In this document: piece after piece, positions 46,087 to 57,727 of the stretch
How the letters are laid out: every line of letters begins with the position of its first letter
Position numbering within the stretch: position 1 is the first letter of the stretch
Source of the DNA: Paramarasmius palmivorus
Lineage: Eukaryota; Basidiomycota; Agaricomycetes; Agaricales; Marasmiaceae
Assembly (NCBI GenBank): GCA_037176845.1
Contig: JAYKXP010000041.1
Location: 248,001 to 312,000, forward strand
DNA: 64,000 bases
Reading direction: 5' to 3'
The notes under the pieces: model-generated
Told to the model about the DNA's origin: nothing
Databases searched by the model: none
Seen by the model: the letters and a program-made list of their open reading frames with translations, nothing else
Position numbers and translations under genes: made by a program

Positions 46087-47037
46087 AAACCGTGGCATTT
46101 GCAGTACTGTTTTCATTATATTTATCTTCTTTTATTGCGCGGGGAAATTTCAGCTTTGTAATAATAGACCTGCAATAATCGTTAGCAGAACGTCATTTTA
46201 CATACCGTCCTGCATCTTTGAACACTACTTATCTCTGAATAGTGACCACGATATGATGGTAAGGCTGACGAGCATTGAGACATAAAGAATCTGAGGAACA
46301 CAAGTTAGGAAGAATTGGTAGCATAATTATGTTTTTGGACGGGGAGAGCAGCTAACTTGTCTGTGCTAATATCGCGATCCTGGGAAACGAACGCGACTGG
46401 CACGTGAGCGTGAGTGCTGCGGTCAGGTGAAACCGTGAATAGTCCCACGTTTGCTACTCTCCTTCTGACCGCCATCTTCGGTGAACTTTATTGACTTCGC
46501 CAGGTCTAGGCAGGCGACATGATACTCTTGGATGCTCTGGGGATGACATATAAGATGTCTTGAAGAGAATTTTACCATCATCAGTTGCAAGAGATAGGAC
46601 GGGAGTACGTCGCCATCTTTGGCATCATGATTCCTATTAGTATCTCATTCTCTGGTTCTATAGCTGGTTATGAGATAGAAATTGCATCAGACTCCGAAGT
46701 TCGGGACTTCTTTTCTATCTTTGAGGTACTAGGTTGGCAGAAACGTGCAGCGAATAATTTAAGACTGCACCGATCTCAGACTGCAACATCCTTCAGAAGT
46801 CTTAGGCTCCATTATGATCATCGGATGTTTTACGCCTGCATCTCTGAGGATCAACATACCATTTTCATTGCAAGTTTCCGTTCTACCGACATCGGACGAA
46901 ACAAGAATGGAGAGAAAATGTTCAAATATCATTCAACTCCGACCAACCTGCTCAGCGGAATCAAGACCTACCGTCTGACTGTCATCATCTCTACCTCTAC
47001 TTAAAGTACCACCAGGACGACACGCGACCAAGCGACC
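46087..47037. other. Intergenic region holding promoter of small basic-tail gene 2
   Basis: About 950 bp. A 139-codon frame at 46585-47004 runs through the conserved promoter block at about 46914-46940, so it is judged non-coding. Confidence 0.4.
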
Positions 47038-47406
47038 ATGCCATTCGACGTGAACGAATCCTTCTTCGGCAAAGCCCATCATCACTATGGCCCCAACCTC
47101 GAAGCTTCTGTGACGACCTGTAAATTTGGTCGATCAGTTGAACCAGAGGAAATGTCGCAGTGGACTCCGCTACGTCGGAGACCTTCTTCGACTTGGAGGA
47201 CATCACCATCCTCTTCCGAGGAGTCGGCCTCGTGGCCACAGACATACGAGCCATCATCCATATCATTATCTACCGACGACCAAGCTCAACCCCAACGACG
47301 AAAGAGAAAGACCCCGCCGACGGATGAATCACATCCATATAGCAAGCGGTTTGATGATCGACAGAAGGAGTTTTTGTACAAGTTTCTGTTTGTGGACGGG
47401 CTGTAG
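47038..47406 (+). CDS. Small protein with conserved basic C-terminal motif (copy 2)
   Basis: Single exon, 122 residues, paralogue of the gene at 43158. Shared N-terminal pattern: ESFFGKAHHHYGPNLEAS. Shared C-terminal pattern: QRRKRKTPPTDESHPYSKRF, then RQKEFLYKFLFVDG. The Ser-rich centre is unalignable between copies. The F-box gene lies between the two copies, so the duplication was dispersed or the F-box gene was inserted later. The upstream region also shares a TATA-like block with copy 1. Function is unknown; nuclear location is inferred from the basic cluster. Confidence 0.75.
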   Translation: MPFDVNESFFGKAHHHYGPNLEASVTTCKFGRSVEPEEMSQWTPLRRRPSSTWRTSPSSSEESASWPQTYEPSSISLSTDDQAQPQRRKRKTPPTDESHPYSKRFDDRQKEFLYKFLFVDGL

Positions 47407-48018
47407 TTCCAAGATACGAGGGACTTGATATCGATTTATGAATGGTAACACCGTAATTGGGATACTTATACAGGGTTTCTTGGATGGTATCTTTTTGTCG
47501 CTACGACGACTGTAACAGGGTCACCTGCGTATATGAGTCGCGCAGACGACGAGAGATAGGACCTCAACTCGATAGATAGCTATGTACCACTAGTGTCACC
47601 ACTCCCTGCTCCTCCATCTCCTCTTCCGCCGCCCACTAGAGTATTGCGCAGTACATACTTACACCCCGTAAATATAGCAAATCTTTGATAAGATTTTCCG
47701 TTTGGACCCTGGCGGCCCTGTTTGTATAGGGGTGTTTACGTTTGATATGTGCGTGAGAACTATAGAAAGTGAGGTGAGCTGGCGGGAGAAATTGTGAGCT
47801 GGAGACTTTTTTCATTGCGAGTTGGTCGGTTTATTTTGTTCTATTCGCTCGATATTTTATATATCGCACTTGTTTTCTTGTGCGTGTTGTTTTCTCCACA
47901 CTCGTTTGCCCTCAAACCCTCCACCCACGCTCTCTACCAAACCCTTTTCTAACGTTTCATACCGTATATCCTTCAATCATTCTTTTTTTGCCTCTCCTCA
48001 TACAATACTTCCCTTGTC
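47407..48018. other. Promoter region of the RRM gene
   Basis: About 610 bp with pyrimidine-rich (CT) tracts directly before the ATG at 48019, typical of core promoters of constitutively expressed fungal genes. No gene seen. Confidence 0.45.
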
Positions 48019-50572
48019 ATGGACGACACACAGACAGCTTTCGCTTCTCAATATCCTGCGTACCCATTTGATCTCGACATGATGAAGGTGTGCTTTTTTT
48101 CCTGAATTTTTTGCGATTTTTTCTGATTTTTTCTCGACCCCTTTAGCGGTCCATGGAGGCACCCGGAGGTCCTGACGCCAAAAAGGCCCGTTGGTCACCC
48201 ACGTTCGGTCAGAACTCGTCCTCTTCGAGCAATACGTCTCCAAGAGATGCCTTTGCAAACTATGGCTACGGTCCCCAAGCCAGTATTCAGCAATCCCAAT
48301 ACAACACTTCCCCAAGCAACGCTTTCCCAACAAGCCCTCTCTATTCAACGCCACCTACCCTTACGGTTAACACTCAACAGACTTCACCGGCTCTTTCCCA
48401 AATGAGCCCCAATACAGCGGCAGCTTTTTCTCAGCAGCAGCAACAGGCAGTTCAACAGTCTCAGGCCAGTCCTAACGGATATGGCAACTTTGGGGGGTAC
48501 AACATGCTTGGTATGGGCATGCCAGGAATGAACATGCTTGGAGGATTCCCATATGCTGCTGGCTTCACCCAGGTGCGCCATTTACCTTTTTCGTCCTTTC
48601 TTTCATGCTAAAAACATCTTATGTCTGGCAGCAACGTCTACCGTCGCTGCAAATCCCAACCGCTCAAGCAGGACCTCAGAGTGCATACTCACCCGTCGCC
48701 TTTTCTCCTGCTGCCGCTCTAGGTGGCGGCAACGCTGTCACTGGACGCACGGTCTATGTTGGAAACCTGCCTGCCACGGCATCCGTTGACGAGCTCCTTA
48801 ATCTCGTTCATTTTGGTCCACTCGAATCTATTAGGGTGCTCCCAGAAAAGTCTTGTGTTTTCTTGTCGTTCCTCGACGGGAGCACGGCAGCTGCGTTCCA
48901 TGCTGACGCCACTATAAAGAAGCTCTCGTTGCACGGTCAGGAGCTCAAAATCGGTTGGGGAAAGCCCAGTCCAGTACCTGCACAGGTCGCTCTTGCGATT
49001 CAGCAGAGCAACGCCAGCCGGAACGTGTACTTGGGTGGCTTGGAGGAAGGTGTGACAGAGGAGCAGCTGAGGGACGATTTAAGCAGGTTTGGGTTGATTG
49101 ACCAAGTCAAGATTGTTCGAGACAAGAACATTGGTTTCGTCCACTTTTTGAGTATCACCGTCGCTATCAAGGTAATTTTTGTCATCCGTCACAGTCGTCG
49201 CTAGTGTACTGACGTGCTGGTTACAGGTCGTCAACACCTTACCCTCAGAACCTGCTTGGGCAGGCAAACGCGTCTCATTCGGTAAAGACCGCTGCGCGTA
49301 CATTCCCAAATCCCAACAAGCTGCTGCCCAACAGGCACAAGCAGCTGCAGCTCAGTCACTTGTGGCTCAATCCGCCGCGGCTGCTGCAGCAGCTGCCGCT
49401 GCCGCTTCACCACAGTCAGCACACCCAAACACCAATGGAGGTGGTCTTGCGAACGGCGTACCCTTCAGCCCTTACACACCATTCAGCCCAGCTGACGCTC
49501 TTCAACAAGCCATGGTTATGGGAGGCGCTGGTGGTGCTATGGGTATTCAGGGAATGAACAGGACGGTGTATCTCGGAAACATTCACCCAGAGACGACGAC
49601 TGAGGAGTTATGTAACGCTATTAGGGGTGGTGTCTTACAGAGTATCAGGTACATGCAGGATAAGCATATCGCTGTGAGTGTTTTTTGTCATTTGCTTTCT
49701 GTTCGATGCTCACCCCTTGTTCCCAGTTTGTCACATTTGTTGATCCTGCGGCCGCGTTCACGTTTTACCAAGTGGCTTCGTATCAGGGCATGACTTTGAA
49801 TAACCGTCGCCTAAAGATTGGTTGGGGAAAGAACTCTGGTCCCCTCCCTCCTACCTTGGCCTTGGCTGTCCACTCTGGTGCGACGAGGAATGTGTATATT
49901 GGAAATGTGGAAGACTTTGATGTTTTCACGGAGGAGAGATTAAAGAGAGACTTTGGGGAATACGGAGACGTCGAACTGGTCAACTTTTTGAAGGAGAAGT
50001 GAGTGTTTCCTTTCCTTCTATTTTCGTCTTGGTTCTCTTCGCCGCCACGCCACCTTCCATCAATTCTCTTGTCGTACGATTCTTGTTTTCTTGACTGTTT
50101 GCCGGTCCCTCGTGTGATGGCGGATCTTTCGGTTCACGGTTATTGCTTCTTCCGGAGTGGATTCGGCTTCCTTTGAATTCCACACTCGTTATCGCGTCTG
50201 TTTACTAACCTCGTGTTCACTAGGAACTGTGCCTTTGTCAACTTCACCAACATCTCCAACGCTATCAAAGCCATTGAAGGCATAAAGACCAAGCCCGAAT
50301 ATGCCACCCTTCGCGTCGCGTATGGGAAGGACCGATGTGCCAACCCACCTCGTTCGGGACCACAAGGAGCGTCAGGTGGCAGAAGGAACGGGAACGCTTC
50401 CGGTGCCACGCATGGAAATGGAAACTTAACGGGTGCGGAGGACGGAGTGAAGCTGGAAGATGGAGCGGGAGCAGCAGATGAAGGGGTCGCCACAGGTCTC
50501 GTCGCCGATGAGCCTGAGCAGAAGATGCACATTGACGATTCAGTTGGCGTGCCTTCTGCTGTCGCTGCCTAA
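48019..50572 (+). CDS. nrd1: Four-RRM RNA-binding protein of Nrd1/MRN1 type
   Basis: Starts [20 protein letters not shown]; intron 1 is 48088-48146. A Gln/Asn/Ser-rich low-complexity N-terminus is followed by four RRMs: [20 protein letters not shown] with [30 protein letters not shown] with [28 protein letters not shown] with IAFVTFVDP; and [20 protein letters not shown] with CAFVNFTN. Three RRMs are each followed by the repeated phrases LKIGWGK or [18 protein letters not shown], a hallmark of this family. A poly-Ala tract separates RRM2 and RRM3. The S. pombe homologue represses sexual differentiation by binding mRNAs; the budding-yeast homologue is MRN1. Acidic C-terminus. Conserved housekeeping-type gene; confidence high, exact number of introns (about six) approximate. 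Confidence 0.92.
49372..49411 (+). repeat. GCN repeat encoding poly-alanine
   Basis: A run of GCN codons inside the RRM gene giving about 12 consecutive Ala between RRM2 and RRM3, following a Gln/Ala-rich stretch. Confidence 0.7.
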
Positions 50573-51559
50573 ATGAATTGACGGCGACGATGAAAAAAAC
50601 CACGTGCACGCATTAGGTTGCAGGTTGTGCGTGGTTCCGCTCGTCTATCAAACTTTTTCCCTTGCTTCTTTGGATACCCTGCAGATTGGGTTCATGGCTC
50701 TCATCCTCCATGTGTTCAATCTCTTTTTTTCTTTGGTTTCTTTATCAATTTCATTTCTTTTCGTCACAAAATGCCTACCAACTCCCAAACTCGAGTCCTA
50801 CAATAACCTTGTCCGAGGTTCTATTTATCGCCAACGACTTCCACGCTCGTTTGTCTCCTCACGGTCCCCCTCATCCCCCTCCTCCGCCACCATGAAACCA
50901 AAAAGTCATCAAACCGATGATACAGACGCGGAAGCATTAGGATCGGTTATTCCTACATGATGATCACCGTAAAAATGGACAGTCCATTTCCCCGGTCTAG
51001 TCTTGGTCGGTCTGGTGGACGCAAGGGGTTTTGTGTGCTGGGATTCAGCTTGGTCAATATTTTTTTGCTATAGTTGTGTCTTATGATATCGGTTTGCTTG
51101 CTTGGGTTCTCGTATACGTACCTACTGCGCTCGTTCGAACTATCTGTGCGACCCGAACCCCCTCTCCATGACGTGCGCTACGCCTCCCCCTCTTTCTCTC
51201 CATCTCACTCTCTTACTCTTGGTGTTTTAGTACCAACTATGCTATACTCTTTTGCTTCTCTCTTTTTATTTCTTTTATCCCTGTTTTATTAAACTAGCGT
51301 CAATCTCTTTCGTTTGATAATGTAAATACGACGAACGAACAAACTTGGGTGTTATTTGGGCCCTCTCTGTTTCTTTTTTGAGCCTGCCTTGCCATTTGCT
51401 CTTCGTTTGAACACTTCGATGACAATTGTAGCATATGTATCTCAATCACAGAAGAAGTTCTAAAGTCCATATCGTCAAGTCGTCATGATCCGAGAACGTT
51501 AAATAGAAGGTAATAATGTACTGTAAATCTGTCCGAGCTCCAAAGACCAAAGTCCATAT
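50573..51559. other. 3' region of RRM gene and spacer
   Basis: About 990 bp, strongly T- and CT-rich on the plus strand, without a convincing gene. Likely a long 3' untranslated region of the RRM gene facing the 3' end of peroxygenase copy 2. Confidence 0.45.
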
Positions 51560-52581
51560 CTATAGGATGCTTCCATCGTTAACAGGATCCTCGGGTGCAC
51601 CTTGTGCAAGGGTGACCCAAGGACATTGGTTAGGCTCAGGTGTCCAACCCGATCCTCTGAAAATGGCTGCGAATAGCTTGCTATCCGTTCGGCTGTCAGA
51701 CTGAACCTTTGGTATTCTCCAGCCTTCCGCCAAAGGTAGCCTCTCCTCCCGGAACATGATATTGACGAACTTCTTCGGAGCGATACCAGTCTCGGGGTCA
51801 CCCATGACACTCAAGTACAGAGCAGACTCTCGTGTCCTGATTTGGAACTCCTTGATCGTATTGCGGAAGTTGGGGTTGGCAGCTCTGGATTGCTCCATTC
51901 GTGCTTGTTGGACTTGACCGGCGGAAGTGGTGTTGTAATAGTCCACACCGGGATTGGAGTTGGCGAGGGTGGTATAGATCTCTTCGTTGAAGACAACATT
52001 GCTTCCTAGGTCGCGGTCTTGGCGAGAGAGAGACGCGTCGTGTTCAATGTTCCCGTGTCTAAGGAGACCATATGGGTCAGTCGGACTCATCGGAAATGAA
52101 AGCTTCCGTGGCTTACAGTGCGATGTCAGCTAAAGAGAACTGGTCGTCGAGGTCTGACGCAAGCAGGCCTGCTTTAGCAGCCAAAATGAGGAGATCACGA
52201 TGAACATTGAAGCCCTCTTTGGTTAGAGTCAGTCGATGCTAGCTCGCTATACGAAATGGAAGCTCGTACCAAGCCCGGCTTTCAAGACAGCGGGAATAGT
52301 GATGTTCTTCCCACTACGAGGAAGGAAGCCGTGGTTAGCAAGCCTGAGAAGATATCAATGAGCGAATTGTACCGCATGGAAGATACGGAGTGCGATACGT
52401 ACGTGTTCAAGCCGGGACACGGTCCCCGAGCATCTGTCGGGTTGGGGGCTTGAAACTGGTGTTGACTCCAGTCGACACGGTCGTGAGGTTCGACATCCTG
52501 ACGCCTATGGACTGAACCAGCGCTGATTGACGCGGCGAAGGATAAAGCGACGGCGAGAGGCGCGAAGGCTGAGAACTTCAT
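51560..52581 (-). CDS. Short unspecific peroxygenase / heme-thiolate peroxidase (copy 2)
   Basis: Signal peptide MKFSAFAPLAVALSFAASISAG, a short HRRQ pro-like stretch, then the heme-Cys motif DARGPCPGLNTYV, ANHGFLPRSGKN, the EHD-S motif HGNIEHDASLSRQD, IKEFQIRTRESALYLSVMGD, FREERLPLAEGW and the C-terminal NDGSIL. Domain order and size equal copy 1, and they differ mainly in the segments between motifs, so they are old paralogues and possibly differ in substrate. Catalytic Cys, Glu, His and Asp are all present. A TATATAAC-like element lies near 52650, about 70 bp upstream. Predicted secreted. Confidence 0.92.
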
Positions 52582-53956
52582 CTTTCAATGGACGACCTCG
52601 GATGTACCAGGAGATTGGGGTTATTGAGTTTGAAACAAAAAACTGGGTCTGTTATATAGTCTTCAAATCCAGTTCCTTTGCTGGCTTCCTGCCGCGCAGC
52701 AACGGCATGCACTGGCAGGCTTCGACGCGCTTAACTCGAACCAGTGGCAATTCTTGCCATATGATCTGTATCAATACGTTCAGTACAATTCAATTCAATC
52801 ACTGTCAGTGATGTTGCACGTACGGCAAGTGCACGGCCTCACGGGCGTTTGCTGCGAGGTTACTGCGAGCTTGACGTCCCTTGTGAAAGATCCGTTGGGA
52901 ACTATCCGTCGGGAGTGCTTGGATCCAATAAGATGACTGGAATTGCACGAAAGAACCGGAGGTACATTCATTTCGAAGGTGTAGATGTTCCTGAGTGTCG
53001 ATGATGCAACGTCAAAGTGAAATATGGGGGTTCACTGTATCGGATATTCAGTAAACTCTGAAGGACGCTTGGAGACCGACGGAAGAGAACCGCTAGCAAA
53101 AGAGGTCATGAAACTGCCTAGAACCAACGGGTAGACATGAATAATGGCACTTACTCTAGTCCCAGTGCTCTGTAACCCTCAGGGTATAAATCCCGAAAAC
53201 AGCTTGTTACCTGACCCGAACCTGACCTGCGCCCACTTGGTTGACTGTATTAAAACACATCAAGAGATCAAACGTTTACCCGCACAACCTTTTCCAACGC
53301 GTAGCTGTTTTACAGCTTCCCAGGACCATGACATTCTGTGCGAGACTGAGTTCCGAATGTGACAACGGAGTAGGGCTAAAGACAACAACATGGATCGTCC
53401 GGAAGTTCAACTTGAGAGATCGAACGACATGTGCGCAGCAGCTTTCTGCTGTTGTTGAGCCCTTCGATGGTTAGCGTTGAAAACTTGCCGATCCTGTTTA
53501 CACTGCATTGTCTTGGTAGCTCTGTTTCCAGTCACGACTACGACCAGCGGCCTTTCCATGTGGTCAGATAAGATGTTCGGTTTGTAGGTTGAGTTATAGA
53601 GCACCATTTGCACCAGTCGCAAGACACAGACGCGGATTTCAGCGCTTAGTAAGCACACCTTCCCACAGCCGGAACGCCCACCACTGAACCACAAAAGCAC
53701 AGCAATCAGTCGTTTACTGACGGTTTACGGTACGAACTTGTCCACTTTTCATATTCTCCCAGGATTTTACACGTATGCTTGCTTCAGGTTATCACTCCCT
53801 CGAATCTTCCGTCAATTACAAACTATACAACCTTTGCACTCAGGACAGGTCTTTACAGATTTCAGACTATCTGTTACATTCTACCTTTGTCATGACATTG
53901 TAAATCTCTGGTCAGTCAACTGCCACTGGATGCCTCTGAAAAACGCTCACTCATAT
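52582..53956. other. Intergenic region, no gene seen
   Basis: About 1.4 kb between peroxygenase copy 2 and the aegerolysin island. Only short unrelated frames on both strands; no repeats or transposon ends recognised. Confidence 0.4.
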
Positions 53957-54457
53957 TCAGTTTCCGCTCTTCATAAGGTTAACAGTGATGGTACCGAGGG
54001 CACCGCTATCCAGATTGGCTCCTTGGTGTTCAACCATCCACTTGCTGTTGGAGCCGCTGACGGTCCAGGTGTTCCTCTTACTACCCCATGGACAATCCCA
54101 GTAGAAATGACGAATAACTCTGTCGCCTTCATCAGCATCGCACAGGTCGAAGTCTCCAGTTGTTCCGGAGGGACTGTCGGCTCTCCCACACGCGTTGAGC
54201 TGGAGCTTCTGGTCGGGCCCGATAATATGACCTTCGTACACATCTTTGCTGACCTCCTTGTCCTTGTCCCCTATTTTTAACATCGGTGAGCAGTCTCTTC
54301 TCACTAATGGCATCGTCGACTTACCGTCAGCGTGAAGCTTTCCCCAAGAGGGGTCCAAGTTTTTGAGCTTGACATTGCCGCTCCCGACGTTGTGGATTAT
54401 GATGATGACCCATTGTGCATAAGCATGAGGTTCTTTGGGAACGGTGGTGGGATCCAT
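53957..54457 (-). CDS. Aegerolysin family protein (copy 2)
   Basis: Exons 54457-54325 and 54270-53957, intron 54 bp in phase 1, about 148 residues. Landmarks: AYAQWVIIIIHNVG, PSWGKLHADG at the splice, NACGRADSPSGTTG, RHFYWDCPWGSK, VSGSNSKWMVEHQGAN and GALGTITVNL. It has a short N-terminal extension like copy 1. No signal peptide, as usual in the family. It is divergent from MACPF gene 1 (start 55498), about 1.04 kb away, which matches the two-component arrangement in which an aegerolysin binds membrane lipid and recruits a MACPF pore former. TATA-like TTTAAATA is at 54520-54527. Confidence 0.94.
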   Translation of the reverse strand: MDPTTVPKEPHAYAQWVIIIIHNVGSGNVKLKNLDPSWGKLHADGKSTMPLVRRDCSPMLKIGDKDKEVSKDVYEGHIIGPDQKLQLNACGRADSPSGTTGDFDLCDADEGDRVIRHFYWDCPWGSKRNTWTVSGSNSKWMVEHQGANLDSGALGTITVNLMKSGN

Positions 54458-54519
54458 GTGTTTGAGTAAGTCTTTGAGAGTTTGGCCTTGGTTGCTGTTA
54501 AAAGCACGCTACAATCCCT

Positions 54520-54527
54520 TTAAATAC
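54520..54527 (-). promoter_or_regulatory. TATA-like element of aegerolysin 2
   Basis: TTTAAATA, palindromic in its core, 63-70 bp upstream of the ATG at 54457. Confidence 0.45.
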
Positions 54528-55435
54528 CCTTGAATGAGGTCACGGTGTCAGTACATACTCAACCTCGTCATGCCATGCTTCTGGCCTGTCCAACACGTCG
54601 CGTACGTCTTGGTGCTGGTGCTCAGCTTCCGAAAAGAACATCGGTGTGCCACCCGTTGACATCGGAATATACCTTTCTCCACCTCGAGGAGTCGGATGGA
54701 AACTTTGGAAAAGCGAACAGAATACTTTGTTCATCTACTTCACTCTTTTTGTGAGTAGGAGCAGTCATTTTGCCGACCGTGTTATCAAAGGTTCACTGAC
54801 AAGGGTTGTTATTACGTGCACAATGGGACGTGGCACAGCACTTGCACACTCGGTCATGTCGGTGGCCGAGTTGGTCTTGGTGTCTACATCCGCGTCTGGA
54901 GTTTTCCATTCCGGTTCAAAGACTCTTATAGTGTTCAACCCATTCAGGGTGGGCAGCCCGCAAAGGAAGCCTTGTCAAGATAGGGCTCGTTTCTGGGGGA
55001 TCGACGCAAGGATGAACATGGTTGCAGTGTCAGTAGTATAACACCCTTGATCGGTGCTGGCAGGTGTTCCACAAACTTAGCGAACCGAGAATCTTTCGAC
55101 AGTCGCCACTGTCAGAGTAAAAATCGAAAGTTGTCGGTTTTCGATTCATCGATGGGAGCTTGGAAGCAATGAACGTTCGAAAAATTCTATTGTAAGTCAA
55201 ATTATTTCGCTTTATTCTGTGCTCTATGAAGTAATCCTGACAGGACAGCAAATCAGGTGTCCTCGATTTTAGTGCCATTTACGCCGCATATCGTCGCTGG
55301 TATTCCTGGAAGTTCGCCTTCCGACAATTCTGAAAAAAATAGGGTTCTAATTTCGGTTCAGAGGCCGTTGACTCCATCCTCATGCGAATGGGTCATAAAG
55401 CACTTGCAGATGATTACGATACGTCTTTCAAAGGT

Positions 55436-55443
55436 TTAAATAC
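55436..55443 (+). promoter_or_regulatory. TATA-like element of MACPF 1
   Basis: TTTAAATA, 55-62 bp before the ATG at 55498; same sequence as at aegerolysin 2, so the divergent pair may be co-expressed. Confidence 0.45.
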
Positions 55444-55497
55444 TAGTCGATATCTGCCATCTCGCTCTTCATTCTTCCCGCCTCATACTCATTCACA

Positions 55498-57533
55498 ATG
55501 CAGCAAGATCTCCAATCTCGACGTTTTGAAGACTCAGTCAGCGCTTTGGTACCCGCCGTACGTCTAGTTCACCTTTCTACGTGCGCGTTCTCACTCAAAG
55601 CAATTCAGGAGACTCCGACTCCACGGGAACAGGGAGAAACACTCATTGATGTTATTAGAGATCCCGTCAAGAGAGCCAAGCTCGTAGGTCCCTGACAAAG
55701 ACTCTGGATCCCGGGCATGACATCGGCTTATTATCAGATCAATGACAACAACCTCTTGAAGGGGGTGATTATGACGAGCGATGGACCTGTGGCGAGTAGT
55801 CGACAGTTGATCGAAGAACCCGAAACGTTGAATGCGACGGTCAACACCGTTGGCACAATCGACACCACTACTGTAGAGACAGAATTTTCAGAGACACTCA
55901 TGCAGAAGAACTATAACTCGGTCTCTGTGAACATTTCTGTGCCATAGTAAGCTTGTATTTTGATTGGCTAGACAAGGTTTCCAGCTCTAATTGTACTCTA
56001 GTGTTACAGCTACCGCGGAATATTCAAATAGCTCCAGCTACAAGAATACCGAAACAGAGAAGTCCATCTTCGTCTCATCTCGCTATCTTTTCCGCCAAGG
56101 TCGCATCGACTTTTCTCCACCAGGCTCCGGCTTTGATGACGAGGTGAAGCTGACATCCGGCTTCCTGACCGTGATCAACAATGCGCTTGCGAAGGAGACA
56201 CCTACAGACAAGAGGGAGGCTCTTTACAAGGCTTTCGCAGAGTATGGTCACGTCTTCCGCACAAGGGTCCAGATCGGCGGCGTTCTCTCTGCCCATACTA
56301 TGGAAGTGTTCAAACGGAGTGTATGTCCTTTTCCCTCCTACATAAACATTGACTCAGTGGTGTTGCAGGAATCCGAGACCGAAGTAAAGCAAGATATTAA
56401 AGTAGGGCTAGAAGGTGCTGTCAAAGACTGGGGAGGTGGTGTTGGTGCAGGACACGGCAACACAGAAGGCACAAGTAAGATACCCTTATTCTCACCCAAA
56501 TTTTGATTGTCAACTCATGGTGCTCAAGTCGTCACAAAGGAAGGCCGTACGCTCAACGTCAAGTATATCGTTAACGTATGGGGTTTTGGTTTTGTCGAGC
56601 GCACCACAAAGCCTGACCATTTCTAATAGGGAGGAGACTACACAAAAATTCAAGAAATTGCACAGTGGATTGCATCCACCGACAAGCCAGAATGGTGGCG
56701 GGATATTGAAGTTTCCGCCGTTGTCTCGGTCGCGGATATGCTTCCAGATGATATCAAACAGACTGTCAAAGATTTGATGAGACCATTGCTCGGAAGGTGA
56801 GCTTGATGACCTTGCTACTGAGCTCAGTGTTCAACATGTCAGTAAACAGATGGGTAGACGTCGAGAGGGTCCCTAATACCGACCAATTCCCAAAAGCAAT
56901 TTACCGACCCAAGGACGCTATCCCGTCTGGATGGTACTGGCTTGGCCATACTGCTGATCCTAGTAGGACATTGATTGTGAAACCCACGCTCCCATTGCTG
57001 GCTGGTCGCAACCCTACCACTACCAACGGACATCGAGGATCAGGTAAGAGTTTGTATAGATGCATCTAAGTCTTGCATCTCTTAATGTGATTTGCAGGTT
57101 TGACAACGCAACCATTCCCGAATCTGCCTCAGTATACGTTCCTTTCCACGTACTTTGAAGACTTTATCTACAATCTTCCCCCTGGTTCCTTGTTGGCTGC
57201 TCTTCAGCCTGGTTTGTTCGCGGAAGGTCGCTGGGAATCGGTGAGTATAAAGTTTTCCCATGAAGTTATTAGTAGGCTAATAGCTAACATGTTTGTAAAG
57301 CACGGAGAATCTATCGCCACTGCTATCTATATTACGGTAAGTACAGCTAAATATCCCTGAAGTTTTTGGGGCTGAATGTTGTCCAGCGACCTGCTTCTCA
57401 CTCTGAACCGGGTGATGAAGTCTTCGACTTACAACCCGTGATACGCGTGAAGCTTCCCGGCTCCGATAATCCCCCAAAGCCCCGATGGCTCTTGAAGCAG
57501 AACGTCGTCCTCTTCGACTCTGGGGAATACTAA
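55498..57533 (+). CDS. MACPF-domain pore-forming partner protein (copy 1)
   Basis: A gene with about ten short introns, roughly 500 residues. The first exon (MQQDLQSRRFEDS) is followed by DNNLLKGVIM, TVETEFSETLM, SSSYKNTETEKSIFVSSRYL, and the MACPF core with AFAEYGHVFRTRVQIGG, which matches the family signature of an aromatic-Gly pair followed by a conserved Gly-Gly. Next come two Ser/Gly/charged stretches expected to form membrane-inserting hairpins, IAQWIASTDKPEWW, and a C-terminal domain starting PKAIYRPKDAIPSGWYWLG, which resembles the beta-prism tail of aegerolysin partners. It ends at TAA 57531-57533. No signal peptide. Context (divergent aegerolysin) and domains place it as the second component of a bicomponent pore former of pleurotolysin B type. 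Target cells unknown. Confidence 0.88.
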
Positions 57534-57727
57534 GTAGTGATGCCGACTCAAAGTACTAGTTCAAACTGCAGAGCCGACAATTATGTGTACTGTAACAATC
57601 ATGTTTCTTGCGATAGTTGTATCTGAGTAAATACAGCTGCATCCGTTTCAATCCAGAGCGCGATTCATGAGCTAGGAATTCCGATCCTAGCTACATGGAC
57701 AGTCCACCATACATGCGACTTCTGAAC

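Larger units (their letters stand above)
54458..55497. other. Shared intergenic region of aegerolysin 2 and MACPF 1
   Basis: About 1.04 kb between divergent starts, with TTTAAATA elements near both ends. A minus-strand frame at 54765-55019 looks partly protein-like but holds one in-frame TGA at 54975-54977 and is not called as a gene. Confidence 0.45.

Noticed and set aside
46585..47004. 139-codon plus-strand frame
   Set aside because: It runs through the promoter block conserved with the upstream paralogue and has no recognisable product.
53738..54280. 180-codon plus-strand frame
   Set aside because: Antisense shadow of aegerolysin 2; the same happens opposite copies 3 and 4.
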